A program made the translations under genes and the position numbers. The notes below the pieces were generated by a model. It had not been told where the DNA came from, did no database searches, and saw nothing but the letters and a program-made list of their open reading frames with translations. Shown piece by piece: positions 58,418-64,000 of a stretch of DNA of 64,000 nt. Location of the stretch: positions 46,271,001-46,335,000 of the forward strand of contig NC_091260.1 of assembly GCF_042477335.2 (NCBI RefSeq), read 5' to 3'. The DNA comes from Ovis canadensis. Its lineage: Eukaryota > Chordata > Mammalia > Artiodactyla > Bovidae. Within the stretch, counting starts at the first letter, position 1; each line of letters begins with the position of its first letter.

Positions 58418-61270
58418 AATTTCAAACCCCTTTGAAGTAATAGTGGCATCATAAATGCAAACTGTAGTGATAATCAGCACCAGACAGCCATCAAACACAA
58501 AGGTAAATGGTGAATTGTTTTTTAATAGGAAGAAAATGATCAGTCTTTGTATTTGTAAACCATACCTCATTTATTTAAATCATGACTTACGTGGATTTGA
58601 AACATGCATAACTGTGGTTGTAACTCACTTGATTTTAATTATTTAGCATAATCCAGGCTCTGAAAGAGTTAAATTTTAAAAAAGAAACTTCAGCTTGCTA
58701 AAATAGATACATTTATATGTTATAGCTCACACACTTTACTCATATGAAGATTTCTCATATCCTTATGTAGAATTTATTTTCTCCTATGTAATTCTAACCC
58801 TGCCTAATCAAAATAGAAAGAGTAAGTTACAAAGAGAGTGAAGCCGTTGAGTGACATATTTGGCTATAAAAATAGGCAATATTTTTGAGGGAAGACTAAT
58901 AAATAAGGATATAGGTATCCTTACACAAAAGGTAATGTTCCCTATACTTTAAAAGTCCCAAAGTAAAATCAGAGTCATGTTAATTGTCCGTTTGATCCCT
59001 TTCAAGTACCTCCTTCATGGACTTCCAAATAGTTCTAGATTTCTCTGAACAAATTCTTAAATATGTTTTTATAAACCAGTTTTGTGGGTATCACTGCAAT
59101 TTTCCTTCTTTCCTGTTTTGGGGAGGTTATGGGGAGTTGTCATTTTTGCTGCTCTGACATGTAGAGGAACTATACTTCTGTAGCTTTATACTCAGAACAC
59201 CACTGCTATTGGCAGTCCCACCAGAGCCTGGGCTGTGTGTGCAGAGGCCCAGCGTTGAGGATGTTAATATGTAAAAAGGGCCTTGGATAGGATTTCACTG
59301 TGGCCAAAGGCTCCCAGGGCTGGCTCCCCTGCTGTGGAAAGTGTGGATGCCAGTCTTACGGCTGACTCTGTCTGCCATCACCACTGAAACCGTGAGTGCC
59401 TGCACTGCCAGATCCCATCAGTCCTTTTGCTTTGTCTGGATGCCAGCAAAAGAGCTCTTCGATTTATGTTGATTCTTTTGGTGCTGCAACCTTGCCCTAG
59501 GACTTAGGAATGAGTTTATGAGGGCCAGGTAGAGGACAATATGTAGGACAGATTTTATTCTGTACTCTGCATCACTCTCAGTGTTAATTCACTCTCTGCT
59601 TGCAGATGTACATGTGCGTGCATGTGTGTGTGCACGCACATAGGTGTATCAACTTTCTGTTAAGATAACGTCTTTTCTGAGAAACTTCTGAATAGATCCT
59701 GTAAGTAGGCCTTTGGGGCTACCTAATTAATCATTCCTCCAGGCAGACCCAGGGTAACAATACAGCTGGATCCATACTGTCCCCAGTGAGCAGTCTGGGA
59801 CAGTGTAAATAGAGCCAAATCATCTGATAGACCTAAACCAATTCCTAACACCTCTATTGCTTTAAGGCACATAAATAAAGTAATCGATGCACTCTGAACC
59901 TTCAAGAGAAGGTTAAGTCTCATACACACATAGGCATGCATTTTAATTATCGTTGCTTAAAGGGATCAGCTCTGTTAATATGGATATTTTACCTATTAAT
60001 GTTACCACCAATGAGACTTATCCATAACTATTGCCCATGGACACGCAAGGAACTTCTACATACAATCATGTAATTTGTTATCCTCAAGAAGCTTATAGAT
60101 TCTATTACCTGTCTCTCAAGGGTTAGGATCAGTCTCAGAAGATTGAGGACCAGGAAAATATGTAAATCATATACTCTAAAAGGCAAGAAAATGTGAGAGA
60201 GAAATTTACCATGGTTCAGATGAAAATCAGCAACCAGACACTTTCTACAGCACCATATGCTTTTATTATGCTCTGTTAAGAGAGGAAGATGGGTCAGGAA
60301 GAGAGGCAGGCAGAGATGGTTAAACATCCTTGAGAAACTGCCAGGATTAGTCACCTCCGGAGAGCAGGTACTGAAACAGATGGCCCGCTGCTTTGTTAGA
60401 TGTGCTCTTGTTTTGTGTCTATTTTTCATTATGGATCCTGGGAGTGGACAACTCTTTGGCCACTCCATCTTTAATGTCAGCTACTTTTATGTTTCACATA
60501 GAAGAATTCTTCTTTTGAATTAATTTTTATGAAGCAGTCATGTTTATCCTTGGTCAGCATTGTAAATGATGGTTGTGTTCCTTGATTCACTTGCAGAATT
60601 TTTATTTCATGAGGGAAAGTGGACCCCAATGAATGAATGACAGTCTTAGTTGCCTGGGAGGCTTTCCCGTAGGTCTCCTTTGGCTTGTTGGCTGGTGCAG
60701 AGGAAGATGTGCTTGAAGGAGTCCTCATGGGCAAATGGGAACCTATCTCAATGCACATCTCTGACTATACTTCTCTGTTACCACGTGGAGGAGGAGGAGG
60801 AAGATGAGGAGAAGGAGGAACTAGGCTGCCTTAGTACAGAATTAATCCTAAGCACCCTCCTGCTATAACCTGCCCTGGGCTTTTCTGAGAGAAAAAAACT
60901 GGTCAAGGGGTTGTAAAGATTCTGCTTTGAGAGTTGCTAGAAGGGAAGGCTACATAACTGTCACCCCTCGTGTTCTCATTTCTATTTGCGTCAGTTCAAG
61001 TTCCTTGGGTCCAGCATTAGAGTTTCACTCTTGAAAATGTCCTTAATTCTCTTGTCTTACTCTTTTCTGTTCTGCTTCCTTGGGAAAAAAGTCCAACTTA
61101 GTCAAACATTTTTTTTTTTTAATCTATTCCAATCCCAGAAAACTTCAGAGGTTAAATATTACTGAAGTACACAACCTGGATGGTTCCTCTAACTAGAAAT
61201 TTCTCACCACGAATCTTACACATCAATAATAAATTCAGTTTTTTACTCTCTGAGATAATAACTTCATACC
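58418..61270. other. intronic DNA, mostly unannotated
   Basis: A short purine tract of GAGGAG type lies at about 60785-60825. Frames of 70-146 codons, some overlapping on both strands, show no domain. No exon or RNA gene is recognised. Confidence 0.4.
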
Positions 61271-62550
61271 TCTTCTTACTTCTCAAATCAGTATCTCCTT
61301 CCCACCCCACTCTAAGCTGATGACTTCACCTCTTATTTTACAGGAAAAGAAATAGATGCCGACAGACATGAACTTTCTCAGTTTCCCACCATTAACCCAT
61401 CAACCTACTTGCATCTGTTTCTGCATATTCTGCATTTTCTTTAGGTAAGAGGTCATGGATCTTTTTCTGCCTGAATCCAGCTTCTCTACTTGTGGTCTGG
61501 ATCCCTTTCACTCAGATCTCCAAAGTTTTACCCCCAGTTTCTTCCCTCCCCTCCATAATTATTTTTCTCTACCACCACTGGATCATTCCACACAATCATA
61601 CTTTATTACGCTTCTTAATGAAATAAAAATCTCCCTTGACACCACATCTGTGCCTCTATCCACTGTGCTATTTCTCTGGTATTTGTGAAAGCATTACCTC
61701 TGTCTTCAGGTTGTTATTTCCTTTCCTTGCCTACCCCATATTAAGGTTATTTCATTACCACTGCACTAAAATTGTTTTTATCAAGGTTGCCAGTGATTTT
61801 TTTTTTTTTTTTGGATAAAGCTAGATGGGGAAACAGTGGAAACAGTGTCAGACTATTTTGGGGGGTTTCAAAATCACTGCAGATGGTGATTGCAGCCATG
61901 AAATTAAAAGATGCATGCTCCTTGAAAGGAAAGTTATGACCAACTTAGATAGCATATTGAAAAGCAGAGACATTACTTTGCCAATAAAGGTCCGTCTAGT
62001 CAAGGCTATGGTTTTTCCAGTGGTCATGTATGGATGTGAGAGTTGGACTGTGAAGAAAGCTGAATGCTGAAGAATTGATGCTTTTGAACTGCGGTATTGG
62101 AGAAGACTCTTGAGAGTCCCTTTGACTGCAAGGAGATCCAGCCAGTCCGTTCTAAAGGAGATCAGTCCTGGGATTTCTTTGAAAGGAATGATGCTAAATC
62201 TGAAACTCCAGTACTTTGGCCACCTCACGTGAAGAGTTGACTCACTGGAAAAGACTCTGATGCTGGGAGGGATTGGGGACAGGAGGAGAAGGGGATGACA
62301 GAGGATGAGATGGCTGGATGCCATCACTGACTCAATGGACGTGAGTCTTGAGTGAACTCCAGGAGTTGGTGATGGACGGGGAGCCCTGGCGTGCTGCGAT
62401 TCATGGGGTGGCAAAGAGTCGGACACGACTGAGTGACTGAACTGAACTGAAATGAATGAATAATCCTTTATCATTTTATTTGACTTTTCAACATCATTTG
62501 ATGTGACTGACCACACTCTTCTTGAAACGTTTTCCTCTTTTGGTTTCTTA
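61270..62550 (+). mobile_element. L2 LINE with RT motif, split by BovB
   Basis: Pyrimidine-rich L2 text lies at 61270-61800 ('ctcagatctccaaagttttacccccag' type). It ends at 'caaggttgccagtgatttt'. After the BovB it resumes at about 62455 and encodes FDFSTSFDVTDHTLLETF, which aligns with the L2 RT motif LDLSAAFDTVDHSLLLETL. It is the same motif region as the antisense L2 at the left end of the window. Confidence 0.75.
61812..62452 (+). mobile_element. BovB 3' part inserted in L2
   Basis: From 'gataaagctagatggggaaacagtgg' to the tail 'gagtgactgaactgaactgaaatg'. A frame at 61825-62070 keeps ITADGDCSHEIKRCMLLERK and VRLVKAMVFPVVMYGCESWT. A T-run at about 61799-61813 marks the left junction. 5'-truncated after the RT palm. 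Confidence 0.92.
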
Positions 62551-62561
62551 AGACACTTGTG

Positions 62562-62589
62562 TGTATGAGTGTGTGTGTGTGTGTGTGTG
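62562..62589. repeat. (TG)n microsatellite
   Basis: TGTGTATGAGTGTGTGTGTG-type run between the L2 and the L1. Confidence 0.9.
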
Positions 62590-64000
62590 GTTAAAAAAAC
62601 AAATGACATAAGATTTACCCTCAATGATTTTTTAAATGTTTAGTATTCTTAATTCTAAGCACAAAGATATATAGAAAATCTCTATAACATTTTCACCTTG
62701 CATGACTGAAATGTTATACCCATTAAACAGCAACTCACCATTCCTCTTCCCAGCAGCCCCTGCAACCACCATTCTACTTTTTACTTTGATGAAATAAATA
62801 CCTATCTCATATAAGCAGAATAATGTAGTGTTTATCCTTTTGTGACTGGATATTTCACTTAGCATGGTGTAGTCAAGGTTCATTCATGTTGTAATATATA
62901 GCAGAAATTTCTTTCCTTCTTCTCAGCTGGGTAATGTCCCATTGCATGTATATACCGATTTTGTTTATTCATCTTTCAGTGGACATTGAGGTTGTTTCTG
63001 TATCTTGACTATTGTGAATAACGGTGCAATGAACATGGGGGTGCTAACATCTCTTTAACAGCCTTTTAAAATTCTTTTGGTTAAATACCCAGAACTAGGA
63101 TTGCTGGGTCACATAGTAGTTCTATTTTTAACTTTTTGAGGAAATTGCATTATTGTTTTCTATAGCAGCTACATCATTTTACATTCCTACCAATAGTGAA
63201 CAAGTTTCCAATTTCTCCATATCTTCACCAATACTTATTTCTGTGTTGTTTTTTTTTAAATAATTACCATCCTAATAAGTGTGGGTTTATATCTCAGTGT
63301 GGTTTTGATTTTTATTTCCTTGATGATTTGTGACTTTGAACAGCTGTTGATGTACCTGTTGGCCATTTGTATGTCTTTTTAGGAGAAATGTCTTTCAAGT
63401 CTTTTGGCATTTTTCAATTGGGTTATTTGTTATATTGCTACTTGGTGGTAAGACTTAATGATGTATTTTGAGAATTAATCCCTTACAGATATATGATTTG
63501 TAAATATTTTCTCCCATTTTATAGGTTGCTTTTTTACTCTATTGATTGCTGCTTCCTTCGCTCTGCAGAAGTTCTTTAGTTTCATATAGTCCCACTTGTC
63601 TATCTTCTATTTTGTTTTCTATGCTTTTTATATCATATTCAAGAACACATTGCCAAGATCAATGTCTAGAAGCTTTTCCCTCATGTTTTCTTCTAGAAAT
63701 TTTACAGTTTTAGGTCTTACATTTAGATCTTTAGTTCATTTTGAAATTATTAGCGTATGGTCCAGTTTCATTTTTCTGCATGCAGTTACCCATTTTTCCC
63801 AACACATTTGTTGAAGAGACGAACCATTCATCATTGTGTATTCTTGACACTTTTCTCAAAGATCAGTTGATTGTGTATGTGTGAGTCTACTTCTGTGTAC
63901 ATTTTGCTCTGTTGGTCTATATGTTTGACTTTGTGCTAGCATCATACTTCTTTGATTGCTTTATCTTTGTAATATGCTTTGAAAAGCAAAATGTGATGCC
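62590..64000 (-). mobile_element. old L1 LINE, antisense, running off the window
   Basis: 'gatatttcacttagcatggtgtagtcaaggttcattcatgttg', 'aggattgctgggtcacatag', 'cttttttactctattgattgctgcttccttcgctctgcagaag' and 'cacatttgttgaagagacgaaccattc'. It reads back through L1 3' UTR into ORF2. The rest lies beyond position 64000. Too diverged for an ORF. Confidence 0.85.

Larger units (their letters stand above)
52158..64000 (+). other. PLCXD3: PLCXD3 intron 1 (5' part)
   Basis: Inferred from the splice donor at 52158 and the absence of any PLCXD3 exon-2 sequence (the segment following 'NLAIPG' in the protein) up to the window end. Contents are the CpG island shore, a young Bov-A2, a MIR, L1, MER5A, Bov-tA, L2, BovB and L1 pieces. 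A very long first intron is in line with the large size known for this gene. Confidence 0.8.

Noticed and set aside
60028-60523. Overlapping 146- and 88-codon frames on opposite strands
   Set aside because: No recognisable domain, no splice context, and at most one strand could code.

Overview
This window is nuclear DNA of a pecoran ruminant (cattle, sheep, goat or deer group). The evidence is the repeat content. BovB (RTE) LINEs, tRNA-Glu-headed Bov-tA SINEs, Bov-A monomers and Bov-A2 dimers, CHR SINEs of cetartiodactyls and ruminant-type L1 3' ends sit among old mammalian L2, MIR, MLT1, MLT2 and MER5A copies. No bacterial, viral or CRISPR-like system is present. A ~1 kb satellite fragment has a 31-bp sub-period and an 804-bp long period. 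From memory, the long period fits the ~0.8 kb satellite I of sheep, goat and deer better than the ~1.4 kb bovine 1.715 unit, but this is a weak species clue.

Only one protein-coding exon is supported: the first coding exon of PLCXD3 (52055-52157, + strand), in a CpG island at about 51.91-53.42 kb. Everything to its left (1 to ~51.9 kb) is read as upstream intergenic DNA, and everything to its right (52158-64000) as the 5' part of a long intron 1. One complete intron-containing tRNA-Tyr(GTA) gene lies at 33056-33144 with intact A and B boxes and a T4 terminator.

Layout: 1-5.2 kb, L2, a MIR split by L1, a young L1 3' fragment and another MIR; 5.28-7.56 kb, a BovB with its endonuclease segment inverted; 8.5-15 kb, SINEs, L2, an MLT1-type LTR and two antisense BovB copies; 16.6-19.8 kb, L1 fragments; 20.4-22.8 kb, SINEs, including a BovB inserted inside a Bov-A2; 25-31 kb, BovB, Bov-tA and mostly unique AT-rich DNA; 31.3-33.26 kb, an antisense L1 with an inverted 5' end and the tRNA-Tyr at the inversion junction; 37.2-38.35 kb, L1, CHR and BovB; 38.64-47.0 kb, a near full-length dead L1 whose 5' UTR carries the satellite fragment; 48.9-50.2 kb, an MLT2 LTR, L1 and SINEs; 51.9-53.4 kb, the PLCXD3 promoter and exon; 53.6-64 kb, intronic repeats.

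The most unusual structures are the satellite I fragment inside an L1 5' UTR, and the tRNA-Tyr at an L1 inversion junction within what looks like a single twin-primed insertion. Two further structures are well supported by the sequence: the inverted BovB, and the BovB nested in a Bov-A2. All open reading frames over 100 codons belong to repeats or have no support as genes. Family names and orientations come from reading the sequence; no search was run, so ends of old repeats are good to tens of bases only.
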